Source: Lagopus muta
Lineage: Eukaryota > Chordata > Aves > Galliformes > Phasianidae
NCBI RefSeq assembly: GCF_023343835.1
Contig: NC_064447.1
Coordinates: forward strand, 1,426,001 to 1,490,000
DNA: 64,000 nt
Direction of reading: 5' to 3'
Shown here: one piece after another, positions 26,601 to 37,800 of the stretch
Position numbering within the stretch: the stretch's first letter is position 1
Layout: each line of letters starts with the position of its first letter
The notes under the pieces: model-generated
Database searches by the model: none
The model's input: only the letters and a program-made list of their open reading frames with translations
Told to the model about the DNA's origin: nothing
Position numbers and translations under genes: made by a program

Positions 26601-29600
26601 ACACAGAAACCTGGCCAAGTGCTCGTCTGCTTTGAGGGCACCAATGGGCTGGGGGGTGGGCAGCATTCCACTGCCACCCCAACACACCTCCAGCACACAT
26701 GGAAGCAGCTTTCCCTGCTGTCTGTGCAGTACCACTGCCAGAGGGGAAGCCGCACTCCCTTCCGGGAGATACTTGCAATCTCAGCTGGAAAAATGGGATC
26801 AGGGGTGAGTTCCTGGCCTTGGAGAAACCATGGCAAAGCTCCCGTCCCCACCAGTGGGGTCAGCACAGCAGCAGCAGTCCAGGGGGATGGTCAAGGTGGC
26901 TTTTTGTTATCTGACCACTGGTGGGACCATTGTTTGGAGGCGCTGCAAAGGATGGAGGCTGCATGGAGAGGGCTGGTCGGGAGAGATAAGGCAGGGCAGC
27001 CCCGGGAGAGGAAAGCCTCAGCTTGGCACAGGCCAGGGCCAGTGGGGCCAGGCTGTGCTCCCTGCTTGGAGCCAGAACGGTTCCCAGATGCCTCAGGGCA
27101 ATGCACCCTGCCCATGGGCAGCACTGCTCAGCACCCCACAGGCAGAGCTGCCCATCAGCAGCACCCATGGCAGCACAGCAGGGAGAAGGGAATCCCTGCC
27201 AGCATTGCCCCAGCCCTCCCAGTGTGAGGAAGCACCACAATCCTCTTGTGATGCAGTGTGAAGACTTCCAAGTGTATCTACTGCCAAGACCATGTTGGTG
27301 TCAGAGCCTAATCCCCAGCAAGCTGCCACAGGCATTCTGCAGCACCTGCACAGCTCCACACCTCCCCAAATCCCAACACTAACGGCTGTGCCTGCAGTTG
27401 TGCCAGGGCCAAGGGCTGTTCCTCGTGGGGCAGAGGGGTCTCCCCAGCCACCTGCTCCCACAGGTCTCCCTCCCCATCCATTGGATCTGGGCTCCCACAG
27501 ACACGCTGGGCTCAAGGCCATTGCCCACCATTCCCTCAGGGCAGCAGATCGCTCCCGGCTCACCTTTGCAGGCCTTGCGGTCCGTGATGGACTTGCTGAG
27601 GTCCCGGTAGAAGCCCTCCTTGCAGTAGTGGCAGTGCCTCCCAGCCGTGTTGTGTCGGCAGTTGAGGCAAACGCCGCCGCTCTTCCTGCCCGACAGCTTG
27701 TACAGCTCCATGTTGAAGCGGCAGCGCCGAGCGTGCAGGTTGCAATTGCAGGCTGGAAAGGAATAGAGTGTCAGCAGGGGCAGCTCAACATCACCGTGAG
27801 CACCAATTGCTGGGGTCAGACACAGCACTCCCTGTGCTCCATGGTCCCCAGCACGGTGGTCATGCCCTCTCCATCCACACAAACATGCAGGCACGGCTTT
27901 TACTGCATGGAGTCCTAAAAGCTGAGGCTGGTGGTCCGCTGGGATTCTGCTGCACCAGCACTGCCTGAGCAGGGAAACAGGAGGGGTAAACTCACGCCAG
28001 GTGCACAGCATGGACCCCACAGAAGGGCTCCGGATGCAGGGTCAGGAAGGAGGAGAACATGGCTGGAAGTGGTGGTGCAGCCAGCCCCGGTGTGTCATCC
28101 AGATGTGTAGCATCTGCCTCTTAAAGGGGCCAGGGCTGGAAGTTGGGCACGTGTGGGCATGGAGCATGGGGCTGCTCAGCCAAAGGCAGAGCACTGGGGT
28201 GCAGTTGGGCAGGGAGTCCATTAGTGCTGGCCAGGCAGTGCCAGCCAGGCACCTGCAACCTGCTGCCCCACAGCCTCAGCGCCAGCAGCACAGCCCCCAA
28301 ACTGCTGTTAGTTGAAGCTCTGCTCTGCACACACACACAGAAGCCCACAGTGAAACACGCATGCACAGACATGCAGAAGTATGTGTGCACTCTCACACGC
28401 GCTTACATGTGTGCGTGTGCAGTCACAAGCATGTGCACAAGCATGCATGTTCATATCTGCACACTGGTGCGCGTGCTCACACATATGCACACGTACACAC
28501 AGAGCTGCATGCGCGTGCCCCCCCACACGTGCACACTGATGCAAACACACACACTATTCCTTTCCTTAGCCACAGGAACTGAGAAGACCCCCCCGCCCGA
28601 TTCCACGTGTGTGAGATAAAAAGGAAAAGCAGTGCCAGTTCCTGTTTAACACTCTCGCAAAAAGATAATGGGAACAAGATTTCCTTTGGCAAAACACAGC
28701 GCCCGCCCCCAGCCCCCTCCCTGCGCTGGTAAATTGAGGCTGGGTGAGAGTTTTTCCAGGCGTACTGTGAAATTCATTAACATGTCAGCCCAGATTTAAC
28801 TGCTGGGCCTGCTTGTCGTTTGTGTGAAGTTCCCCCGCTCTCCCCCCCGGGTCGCCCAGGAGCACATTGGGAGCCTCAGCCTGCGCAGATCAAACGGTCC
28901 TGGCATCATGTGGGGAGAGCAGCAGCACACCCTGAACCCAGCCTGCACAACCCCTGAGCCCAGCCTGCTTCCAACTCCCATGCACCCCACCTTGGCTCCC
29001 TCACATTATGAGACTGGTGTAAGAATCCCAGGGCAGGCACAGCACCGACACTCCATTGGGCAGTGGGTGCATCCTGGGGTCTGTTCCCTCTGAGCTCACT
29101 TTTTACTGGTGGTGGCGGGATGAACTCTCATGCTTGGCTGGACAGTGGGACACAGTGCCTGAAGGAAGAGCAGCACATTTTGCTGGGTGGTGGGGATGCA
29201 GCTGCTTGGCAGGGATGGTGTTGGAAGAGTGGGGACGGTGCTGGCATGGTGGGAATGGTGCTGGGATGTTGGGGGTGGTGCTGGTGTGATGGGGATGTTG
29301 CCCCAATTGTTACCCGCTCAGGAGTTAGGAGATTCAGAAAGCAAGCATCTGATTCTGCACAGAATTAAACAAAGACCTTCCTGTGGGTCCCAATTCAGTG
29401 TGCTTGTTGACTTGGTGCACCAGGCATGGACCAGCTCCCACATCCCAACTGGGATAACAGTGATGCAGTGGGCACAGTGGGGATGTGGTGCAGCAGGGAT
29501 GCAGCTGCTCTGCCAGGCTCTGCGCAGGGCCAGCACCAGAGCACAGGATGCTGCTCTGTCCCCAGGCTGGGAACAAGCTGGCTTGTGTTGCTGAGCGGAG

Positions 29601-32600
29601 GCACCTGCAGGGAAATAATTCTGGGGGCAAAGGGACCCTTTTTTTTGCCTTGCTCACCCAGCAGGAGAAAACCAGGGCCTCTGCAAGCTCCTGCATCCTC
29701 TGGGAAGCAGAAGGGACACAGGGCAGTGGAGGAGGAAGGTCAGGTAAATGATTCACCACGGCCATCACAGGTCTCTCTCTGCCCCAGTTTAATTGGTGAT
29801 GGAATAACTGGCCCGGCCTTTCTGTGGCATTGAAGCAGGGCCAGGGGCTGGCTCACTGCCCTGCTGCTGTGTGGCACGTCCCCACCAGCCCCAGGGCCAC
29901 CCTGCATGGCCACAGCACTGTCCCAGCACAGAGCGATACTGGCCATCGCGGGGACCTCAGTGTGAGCATGTGGCCAGGCTTGGCCATGCTGGGGTGGGGA
30001 CAGGGTCACAGTGTGGCACATGAGATCCTGGGCATGCAGTGCTAATCGGAGCGGACGGTCCCCCTCACACTGTGCTAAATGCTTGTGCTGTTCTCAGAGC
30101 CGACTTGGTTGCAAGCTCTGTCTGTCTCCTGTTAATCACTAATTAAAGGCTTGAATGCTCCCTGCTGTTTGGGGTATTAATAAGAATTTAATTGCACAGT
30201 TTGGGGCTAATTACGTGGTGGTTTGCTTCTGCCCTTGTACAGTATGCCCAATTAAACAATCATATGATCAATTAAACAATCACAAGATCTAATAATTTGC
30301 AATAATAGACTAATTAAACGTCAACACCTTGAAATGGGGCCGCCTTCTGTCCCCCTTTTGAAGGCTTTGAACCCCCCGCCTGGACTCAGGCTACCCCCAT
30401 ACCTCCTCCCCTCCAGCTCCCCACGGGTCAGCAGCGAGGTGACGGTGGGAGGGGTGCAGGGCTGGGGACCCCCTATGGGGACACGGGACGGGCAGCATCG
30501 TGCGTGGGGAGCACACGTGCAGCAGATGCCGGTGCCAGCAGGACGTGAGGGGGTTCGCCGCCCCCACGAGCTCCCTGGGAGTGATTAGTTAACGGAGCTG
30601 GCTCAGCGAAACCCTAGACCGGCTGCCGCTGCCAACCCGCAGCGGATCCGAGCTACGCCCCTGCTTTGGCTGGAGGGGAGCCCAGCCGGGAGGCGAGGCG
30701 GGACGGCTGCACCTCAGCCCCGGACAGGAGCGGGGCAGGAGAGCCCCTGTGCCCAGCGCCGACACGTGGGCCGTTCCCCGCCTCTGCGGGACGGCGGTGG
30801 GGACAGGGACCCAGGCACAGCCGGGATGGCGCTGCCGCACAGCAGCCCAGCTCGCCGCCTGGCCGCCAGGGTGGCGTGAGGCTGAGCCACCGCAGCCCAC
30901 CCCGGGAGCAGGGCTCGGGACTCGCAGCGGAGCTCTAATGCCCTCTGTTGCAGGCAGACCCTCGGCCCCGACTCTCCCAGTGCCCCACAGCCGCTGGGGA
31001 GGGAGGATGCTGGCGGGGGGAGGGCGTCTGCTGCCCTGCTCACCGCCTCCCAGAGCCACCTCCTGCCTGGCACCAGCATAAAGGAGGCCAGGTCAGCTCA
31101 CCGGGCTTAAAAAGGGGATTTCTGAAGGAATTCTGCATCGGGAGCACTGAGATAAGAACAAGAAAACGCACACGAGAAGGGGACAGAGGGGACGAACGAA
31201 AGAGAGGGGGGCCTGCAAAACCCATCAGCACTCCTCCGCGCACACGCATCCCAGATTGATGCCCTCAGTTCCTGGCTGCTCCTCTGCCCGGTGCGGGGGA
31301 AGAGCAGTTCCACCGGGAGCACGCAGAGCCCGGATCAAAGCGAGCCCCGAGCTCTATCCGTGGGCTCCGCAGGTTCTGCTCTGGGAGCAGGGTCTCCCCT
31401 TTGTGCCGCGGGCAGAAAGGCACTCCAGCCGCGGCGGCGACAATGGGAACAAGAGCTCCAGCATTACCAGCGAGTGGATCAATTACTTCCAGTGGCTGCT
31501 TTGCACTAATCCGCTCCCCCCTGCCTTGGGGACAGCCTCCCGACTGGGGCACCGGGCTCTGGGTGGCAGCTCCGCGGGAACAGCAGCAGGGACGGAGGGC
31601 AGGGCAGGGCAGGACTCCAGAACAGCACTAACGTGTCCCTCAGGGGGCTGGGGAGACTCGTGACCCTGCCCACATCTCTGTGCTGCGGGGATTTCCCCTC
31701 CTTGAGCCCATCCCGGAGGTTGGGAGGGCCCGGCTGTGCCCGGGGGACATCGGCACTGCTCTGCAGGCAGCCCGGTGGGCACGGGGCCATGCATCCTGCA
31801 GCATGGAGCTGGCCTTGCCCTCGTGCCAAGCTGGCAATGTGGCAAAGCCACTGTTGTCCCCAAAACCTGACCTGTGAACAACACTCAGCTATGCAGAGTG
31901 GCAGCGTCTCTGCTCTCTACAGACACCACAGCAACTCCTCGATGCACACATCTCTGCCTTTCTGCTGAAAGACACGCATCTCTGCTGTTCTCACCTCTGC
32001 TCTCCTTAGCACCACAGAGAAGCAGAAATTCTTGTGACAAGAGAAGAGCAGAACCCATGGGAAGCCCTGAAAACAGCACCCATCTGCCCAGACCTCCATC
32101 CTCCTCCACACGCCATGGGCCAGCTCAGCTGCTGCACAGACTCCCAGGAAAATGGGGACGGATGCACCAGCTTTGTTTTTTGACCCAGATGCACACTTGG
32201 CCGTGCCTGTACTCCACTTCCTGAGGGGCAGGACTTCCCCTCATCCCCTATCCAGAGCTGCTCACACAGCAGGGTGAGCCCACAGCCGTATGGGCAGCGC
32301 AAGGGAGCACAGGGCAGAAACTGCACCAGCCCCTCGACTCCATCCCCAGCTGCACACATGGGGATGCAGAACACTTGGGGGCACTCGGACCGCCTTCCTC
32401 CTCCTCCTCCTCCACCACGGGGCAGCACAGGGCTGGGCGTGGGACGGAGTCGGAAACCCCACAGCCTGGGCTGAGCAAAGGGAACTTCCCGGGCGGCCTC
32501 TCCTTTTAATTGGTGCTAATTGCTGCGTCTGTTCGTGCTGGCTGGGGAGATGTCATTGTTGAAAGGCACAGAGGGGAAGGCTCGGGGAGCTAATCCAGCT

Positions 32601-34853
32601 TTCAGCCGCTAAGCCCTTCGGAGGCGTGTGATGGAGGAGCTCTTTCAGGTCCCTTCAGAGAAGGCACAAAGCCCGAGAGGGAAAAGGGAGAAAGAAGGGG
32701 ATCGAATCAACAGGAAAAACCACTTTCACACGCAGCTTGGCTAAGGGCCTTTGTGTGCAGGGTTTGTCAGGGTGTCTTGAAGGGACTGCTCCGTGCCCCC
32801 GCCTCCTCCCCACTCTTCTTTTCTCTCCCTCGTTTATCTTTTCAGCCTCATCTGCCAAAAGGGACCTGGCTGGGGGGAGGCCCTTCGGTCTCCTCTTGGG
32901 TCACCCGTCCTGCAGGGCAGAGCGAAGGGCACAGCACAGCACGGGGCAGAGGGGCTGCTGGGTCGGGGTTGTCCTTTTGCTCCACCTCCAAGTTTTGCTC
33001 CAAAATGTGGTGTTTTGAGGGGAAACATCATGGCTAACCCACTCCCACGGGGTGCGGGGTGCTTTGCAGAACAGCTCAGGCTGTCCCTTTGGACAGCGAA
33101 CTTTTTTAGCTTTTTTAGCCTTTTTAGCCTTTTTTTTTTTTTTTTTCCCCCAGAAGAAATCCTGCCTAACAAACATATATTGAAGCCGGCAGCTGGGATC
33201 TCAACAAGTCATCGATCACGAACACTAACAGGTCCCCTGACCTCTGGCACATCCAGCAAGCCATTCGGGGCCTGATTGATGGTGTGGTTCCCTTGTCCCC
33301 ATCCTGCTGCCCCCTGGGACAGGGTGGGGGTCCAGGAAGGGCAGGAGCTGGTTCCTCCCTCCCCCAGGGCTTTGTGGGGCTCTGGCGTCCCCCATGCTGC
33401 ATGGACAAAAGGCAAAAGCCACACAGAAACCCCAAAGAAACGGACATGAGAGCGGGGCAGGCGAGCAAAGCGAGATCGATATTTGTGAAAACTTTCCTTC
33501 AGGTTACAACACCTTTAATCTGCATAAAGCTGTCTAAGGAGAGATGAGCCAAACACACAATACACAGCACCATGCCAGACTGACTGAATGATGACATGCT
33601 GAAATGGCAAAGCTCGGACATTCCCTTAAACCCTGCTAGGTTTTCACTGCCCGTACCAAACCCGGTGCCCATCTCTGCGTTATCCCAAGGACAAGCACTC
33701 CCCTCATGTGCTGATGTCCCTAAACACCCTCATGCCTTTAGGGGGGCTGAGTGCTCACGGCCAAGCTAACACATCCTGTGGGTCGCAGGCAGCAGAGGCT
33801 CACGCCTGTCCCCACTGCACCCAGGGCTTGGCCCCATGTCCCCTCCCCCCCACTCACGCCCCCCAGGCAGCACAGTGGCCACTTACCCAGGCACTCGTTG
33901 GCCTCGCGGGCGCTGGCCCGCTGCCACGGCCGGTCGTAGTGGAAGGGCTTGCAGCGGTCGCACTCGGGCCCCTCGGTGTTGTGCTTGCAGTCGCACACCA
34001 GCTTCTGCTCCTTGTCCTTGACGCAGCGCGAGGCGTGCCCGTTGCACTTGCAGCGCCCGCCGACCTGCAGCTCGCCCACCGAGTAGTAATAGGGGGTGGC
34101 CCCGGCCCCCCCGTCCTCCTCGCCAGCCTCACGGCCCCCCAACTCGCGGAAGAGGTGGGGACGGCTGAACACCACCCGGATGTCGGTGGCCGTCACCCAG
34201 TCCTGCAGCACAGGGCTGCTGTCAAAGTCCTGGGCCGAGGGCCGCCCGTCGAGCGTGCTGAAGGCGATGAGGCCACCGGTGAGCGGGTAGAGGTCGGTGA
34301 GGCCGTCGGTGCACAGGGCCTCCTGCTCGTTCTGCTTGGTGACGGTGGCCTTGCTGGGCTTGCCGTAGATCTTGCGGCACTGCGAGGAGTAGTACTGGTA
34401 GGGCACCCACGTCTTGCCATAGTCCATGGACTTGAAGATGGCGGTGGACTCCGGCCGGGGCGAGCAGAACTGGAGGCTGACGTAGACCACCTCGAACTTC
34501 TTGCCGAGGGAGAGGGTGAGGGTGACGTTATGGGGGAGGTGGTGCAGGGTCTCGGAGCGCCAGCACGTCATGTTGGCGGCCGTGTTGAGGTCGGTCAGGT
34601 AAGCGGGTGGGTGGGCTCGGCGGGGGTCCGAGGCATCGCAGTGCCGAGTCGGGGGCTTCCCACAGGTGCTGGAAGCCTGCACCTCCTTCCCGAAGGCAGC
34701 GTTGACAAACTCGGGGATGCAGCGACGGGGAGCCCCACTCTCATCATAGCAGGGATCTGGGGGTGTCTGCTGAGCCACGAAGGGGTTTGCAGTCTGTGCC
34801 AGGCGCAGCACGCTGGTGGTGAGCAGCAGGCGCAGGAGTTGTGGGGCCTCCAT
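17295..34853 (-). CDS. NTN3: Netrin-2 (NTN3 orthologue), six coding exons
   Basis: This gene encodes a secreted laminin-related guidance ligand; netrins bind DCC/neogenin and UNC5 receptors to steer axons. The minus-strand coding exons are 34853-33887, 27752-27564, 22192-22043, 21729-21676, 17787-17713 and 17623-17295. They total 1764 nt (587 residues plus TGA). All junctions are GT-AG and phase 1. Domain order: hydrophobic signal peptide (about residues 1-22), laminin N-terminal domain VI (about 25-267), three laminin-EGF repeats starting near residues 268, 324 and 387, a short Ser/Thr/Pro linker (about 437-455) and a C-terminal NTR/C345C domain ending in a strongly basic Arg/Lys tail. N-glycosylation sequons NMT and NVT are visible in domain VI and NQT in the third EGF repeat. 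Length fits the family (about 580-606 residues). The 60-residue stretches agree closely with my memory of chicken netrin-2 and are clearly distinct from netrin-1. No frame disruption is seen. Confidence 0.96.
17713..17787 (-). CDS. NTN3: NTN3 coding exon 5 (start of NTR domain)
   Basis: This 75-nt exon encodes the [20 protein letters not shown] part of the netrin/C345C (NTR) domain. The acceptor is CAG at 17790-17788 and the donor GTAAGG begins at 17712. The following intron is only 89 bp (17712-17624). Confidence 0.95.
18366..18472. repeat. About 18-bp pyrimidine-rich minisatellite
   Basis: Around six imperfect GCAGCATCCCTCCTTCCCT units in the intron between NTN3 coding exons 4 and 5. Confidence 0.85.
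20340..20600. promoter_or_regulatory. AT-rich intronic block
   Basis: TAACTTAATTAGGTG, TTAATTCCAC and poly(T)/TAATAATAAT words in the intron between NTN3 coding exons 4 and 5. Candidate regulatory element. Confidence 0.3.
21676..21729 (-). CDS. NTN3: NTN3 coding exon 4 (linker)
   Basis: This 54-nt exon encodes the short Pro/Ser/Thr-rich linker ([19 protein letters not shown]) between the EGF repeats and the NTR domain. The acceptor CAG lies at 21732-21730 and the donor GTAAG at 21675-21671. Linker residues vary between netrins, so support comes from the splice sites, the retained phase and the flanking motifs. Confidence 0.9.
21730..22042 (-). other. NTN3: NTN3 intron between coding exons 3 and 4 (313 bp)
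   Basis: Short GT-AG intron with nothing else recognised in it. Confidence 0.92.
22043..22192 (-). CDS. NTN3: NTN3 coding exon 3 (third EGF-like repeat)
   Basis: This 150-nt, phase-1 exon encodes residues 386-435. [19 protein letters not shown] and CNRCAKG mark the third laminin-EGF repeat, which includes an NQT sequon. In netrin-1 the matching repeat contacts DCC. The acceptor is CAG at 22195-22193 and the donor GTGAGT starts at 22042. Confidence 0.95.
22490..22648 (+). mobile_element. CR1 LINE 3' end fragment in an NTN3 intron
   Basis: Plus-oriented piece. It carries the motif set CTGCCCAGAG, GTGCCCATCCC, CCCTTCTAACCCAACC and a degenerate terminal GATTCTACGATTCT repeat. It lies opposite to the host gene strand, in the intron between coding exons 2 and 3. 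Confidence 0.8.
23590..23800. promoter_or_regulatory. Intronic block with HOX/CDX-like motifs
   Basis: Contains TTTATGG, TTTATGC and CCATAAATC within about 150 bp, in the intron between NTN3 coding exons 2 and 3. Candidate regulatory element only. Confidence 0.3.
24080..24220. promoter_or_regulatory. Intronic block with palindromic GGATTAATCC site
   Basis: GGATTAATCC at 24196-24205 is two overlapping bicoid/OTX/GSC-type sites. Nearby are CCAATTACC and TTTGAATTACAG. Candidate enhancer. Confidence 0.35.
27564..27752 (-). CDS. NTN3: NTN3 coding exon 2 (second EGF-like repeat)
   Basis: This 189-nt, phase-1 exon encodes residues 323-385. The [10 protein letters not shown] motif opens the second laminin-EGF repeat, followed by [12 protein letters not shown] and GFYRDLSK. 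The acceptor is CAG at 27755-27753 and the donor is GTGAGC from 27563. Confidence 0.95.
28327..28556. repeat. Degenerate CA/CATG-rich simple repeat
   Basis: A mixture of CACACA, GCATGC and ACACGT words over about 230 bp in the intron between NTN3 coding exons 1 and 2. Confidence 0.8.
28620..28860. promoter_or_regulatory. Candidate intronic regulatory block
   Basis: Single-copy sequence containing GATAATGGGAACAAGA, AAATTCATTAACATG and AGATTTAACTGC, right of the CA-rich repeat. Confidence 0.25.
30060..30340. promoter_or_regulatory. AT-rich intronic block dense in homeodomain motifs
   Basis: More than ten TAAT/ATTA cores occur in about 220 bp, including three TAATTA. A 14-bp word CAATTAAACAATCA is repeated at 30249 and 30269 (20-bp period). 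The block sits in a GC-rich gene and shows no simple-repeat pattern. This composition is typical of conserved developmental enhancers. Confidence 0.5.
30560..31060. promoter_or_regulatory. Intronic CpG-rich block
   Basis: CpG-dense 500 bp between NTN3 coding exons 1 and 2, immediately right of the homeodomain-motif block. It contains a CCGCCAGGGTGGCG word. It could be an alternative promoter or a GC-rich enhancer flank. Confidence 0.4.
33101..33146. repeat. (CTTTTTTAG)n and poly(T)
   Basis: Four imperfect 9-10 bp TTTTTAGCC units followed by an 18-T run. Confidence 0.88.
33887..34853 (-). CDS. NTN3: NTN3 coding exon 1 (signal peptide, laminin N-terminal domain, first EGF-like repeat)
   Basis: This 967-nt exon carries residues 1-322. 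The ATG at 34853-34851 was chosen because it lies five bases after a good splice acceptor (CAG at 34861-34859, with a pyrimidine-rich tract on the minus strand) and opens a leucine-rich signal peptide. The frame is also open further upstream, with in-frame Met codons that would apply only if the exon were not spliced there. Hallmarks include [38 protein letters not shown] and FSTLDGRP of domain VI, then [10 protein letters not shown] of the first EGF repeat at residue 268. The donor is GTAAGT at 33886-33881. A large first coding exon with this content is typical of netrin genes. Confidence 0.96.
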
Positions 34854-34858
34854 CCTCC

Positions 34859-37800
34859 CTGGGATGAGAGCACAGAGTGAGGGATGGCAGGGCATGGCGC
34901 ACCCATAGCATAGCACAGCCCCTGCAGGGGGCACAGGGTGCAGGGATGAGCTCAACACCTGGGCACTGGGCTGCAAATGTCCTCCCACAGCATGCCCTGC
35001 TACAGCATCATCTCAGGATGCCCTACTGACAGCACTGGAAGGAGGAAGTCAGAAGCAGCCCCTTCCTGCACAAACGCCCTGCAGGTTTCAGGCAGGATGG
35101 GGACATTCACACCCATGGATATCATAGGGCTTTCATGCACTGAGGTGATGCCCCTGAGCTGAAACTCCCTACAGCGAGAGTATGGGGATGGGACTCAGCC
35201 CCCCAGCGCTGTCACAGCTTGCTGGGGTCAGCACCCCATTCCCCTCTGCCTCCCTGTGAGGTGGACCATCACACATCTCCCTTGTTGCTGACCCTGAGGT
35301 GGTTACAAGCCAGTGGCCAACCTCCCTGAAAACTCCACTGCCACACAGCCACAGCATTCCCACTGCCAGGAGCTCCTTCTGGCCTTGCTCCCCCAGTGGA
35401 GTAGGAAGCCCACCACCCCTGTGCCCCCAGCACAGCGCTGCAGGATGGCTGGGGATGTGCTGCACTCCCATGAATAAAGTATTGATCTTCAGCCCCTGTG
35501 CTGCTTCCAGCAGCACGCTCCTGCTGCTGGGGACAGCCCTGTTTCTATTGCTCTGTGTTATTTTCCTTTTGCTGTGGAAGGGAGCTCGCCCTGGCCAGGC
35601 TGCCAAACCACTAATGGGGGAAGCTCCTCCCTGCCCGGCCAGGCCCAGCCCCTGAGCCAGCAGCAGGCAGCGGGGAGGGCAACAGCAGCTGCTGCCCAGG
35701 GAGTTCCCCACTGCGGATGGGCCCTTCCCTCTGCTCCACCACCACGAATGGAAGAGGAGTGTCTGCAGCCAACTTGGTGGCTTGCACTGCCCAGCAGCAC
35801 ATCCTCTGCTACTTGCAGAGCCTCTTGGGGACAGCCCTGTGCGTGGACAAGTGGCTAGGCACTCAGCAAGCAGCACCAGGAATCTCTTGTGCCACAAGCA
35901 CAGCGAGTGGGTGGGACTGCTAGAGCAGGGGTGGGCATGGGGACAACCCTAGAGAGGAGAGCATTGCCCAAGGCCATGCCCAGCAGCAGGGCCTGTGGGC
36001 AGCAGGCGTGGAGCTGTCACTGCAGAGCAGGAAACACTGTGCCACTCTGCTAGCACTGCTGCATTAAAGCTGGCAGAGGCTGGAGCTACAGGAGATGTGC
36101 CTCACTCCAAACCCTATTCTTCCTGGGCAGACTGTGATGGAAACACATTGGGATGCAACTATTCTGACCCTAAGCCATCCATCTGCTTCTGTGCACGTGG
36201 CATCCCTGCTGCTTGCAGGACACCTGCAGTGAGCAGAGGAACATCACCCAGGGAGCGGCAATGCAGGAGCACGAGGGCTTGCACTCAGCGGATCCCTGCC
36301 TATGCCCCACCACCTGCAGCCAGCTTTGCACCATGTGCTGCACCACACAAAGCAGGAGAGCACCTGTGTGCTCCTGGGCTACAACAAATTCTTCTCCATC
36401 AGGATCTTTTCTGGTCTTTCCAAACCATTTTTTTCCTGATCTTCCCCTGCAAACTTAGCAGCTTTGTGCTGGCAGCAAGCTGCTGGGGGCTCCCCAAGAG
36501 CTGCACTGCAGCTAAGCCACGTTCCAGGCCCCCTGGTGCAGTTCAGTCTGCTCCATGCACATTCACCCCATGCCTGCCAAGGAGATGAGGCTCATGCTGT
36601 GCACAGGGGGAGCTGCCCAGGTTGCTCTGGCCATCACCTGCCCTACATGCTGGGCTCTGCTCCCCCTATCTGCCTGGTGCATGCTAGTGAGATGCCCTGC
36701 ACAGAGCCTAGAACATCCCCATCCTTCCCACGAGCTCCCAGCTCTCCCATCGCTCACGTCCCCCGTGAGCAGGGAACTCCCCTTCCTGCCCCAGGGAAGG
36801 AACAGATGGGGCGCAGCCACCACCCTGACCCCCAGCCCTACGTGTCACAAGGGGACATCTCCGAAAGGACGGATAACCAGTGGGATGACACCACGGCAGA
36901 GGCCTTCCTGCCCTACTCTGTGCTCTGGTGCCCAAATTTTTGGGGCTGTGCTGAGGAGCAGCCGTGGAGGAGCCGGGCCCCGGAGCTTGCCGAGCGGCGT
37001 GTCGGCACTGCAGAGGCACCGTGTGAATGGAAATCATTATCATCTGCCAGACCACACACATGCACACACGCTCCGTGTGCAGCTCACCCCATTATCCCAC
37101 TGAAAGGGAGCCGGGGCCGGTGGTCTCCACGGGTCTCACCTCTGCATCGGAGAGGAGGGCAGCTGCAATCTGCTCCCTTTTATGCATATTCAGCGTGACC
37201 CCTGGGCTGTCGGCAAGCTGCCAGGGAGGCCCGGCAGTGGGTATTTCTCTCCTAGCTCCACCTGCCCCCCTTCTACTTCCCTCTTTGGTGTCCTTGCTTC
37301 AAACCTAATGGAGACTCTGCCAGCTGAGTGCTGGAGAAGGCATCCAAGGAGCAATGCTGACCCTGCATCAAGATGGATTTGGCCCTCCATGGCCCCCAGG
37401 CGAGGTTCCCTCATGCCTTCCAGCCGGGTGAGGACACGATGCCAGCCACAGCAGGAGCGTGGCACAGGGTTTGCCCTCCCTGAGGCCGCAGCCTCTATCC
37501 CAGCTGCTGCCGTGGCCACGCTCCTCCCCAGTGGCGGTTGCATTTTTGAGGTGGGTGATTTCCTCACTCCTCTGGTTGGGGAATGCTAACAGCCATGCGG
37601 TTTGGAAGAAAGTCCCCATGCCTTCACACTCGGAAGTGCTTTGCACTTTAAAAATTAGCTGCTATGCACGGCATCTCCACAACCCTGAGCCCCAGAGCAG
37701 CACTGCCAGGGGCATCCATGGTTCTGCACCGCCTGCAGACATGCCGGGGTCTCACTGGGACAATGTAGACACCCCATCCTCCCCCCGTAGGCACCGTGCT

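Larger units (their letters stand above)
22193..27563 (-). other. NTN3: NTN3 intron between coding exons 2 and 3 (5,371 bp)
   Basis: Holds a plus-oriented CR1 3' fragment and the HOX/CDX-like and GGATTAATCC candidate elements. Confidence 0.92.
27753..33886 (-). other. NTN3: NTN3 intron between coding exons 1 and 2 (6,134 bp)
   Basis: Holds the CA-rich repeat, the homeodomain-motif block, the intronic CpG-rich block and the TTTTTAGCC repeat. Confidence 0.92.

Noticed and set aside
33708..34880. A 390-codon plus-strand open frame
   Set aside because: It is exactly antisense to NTN3 coding exon 1 and is an artefact of GC-rich codon use on the other strand.
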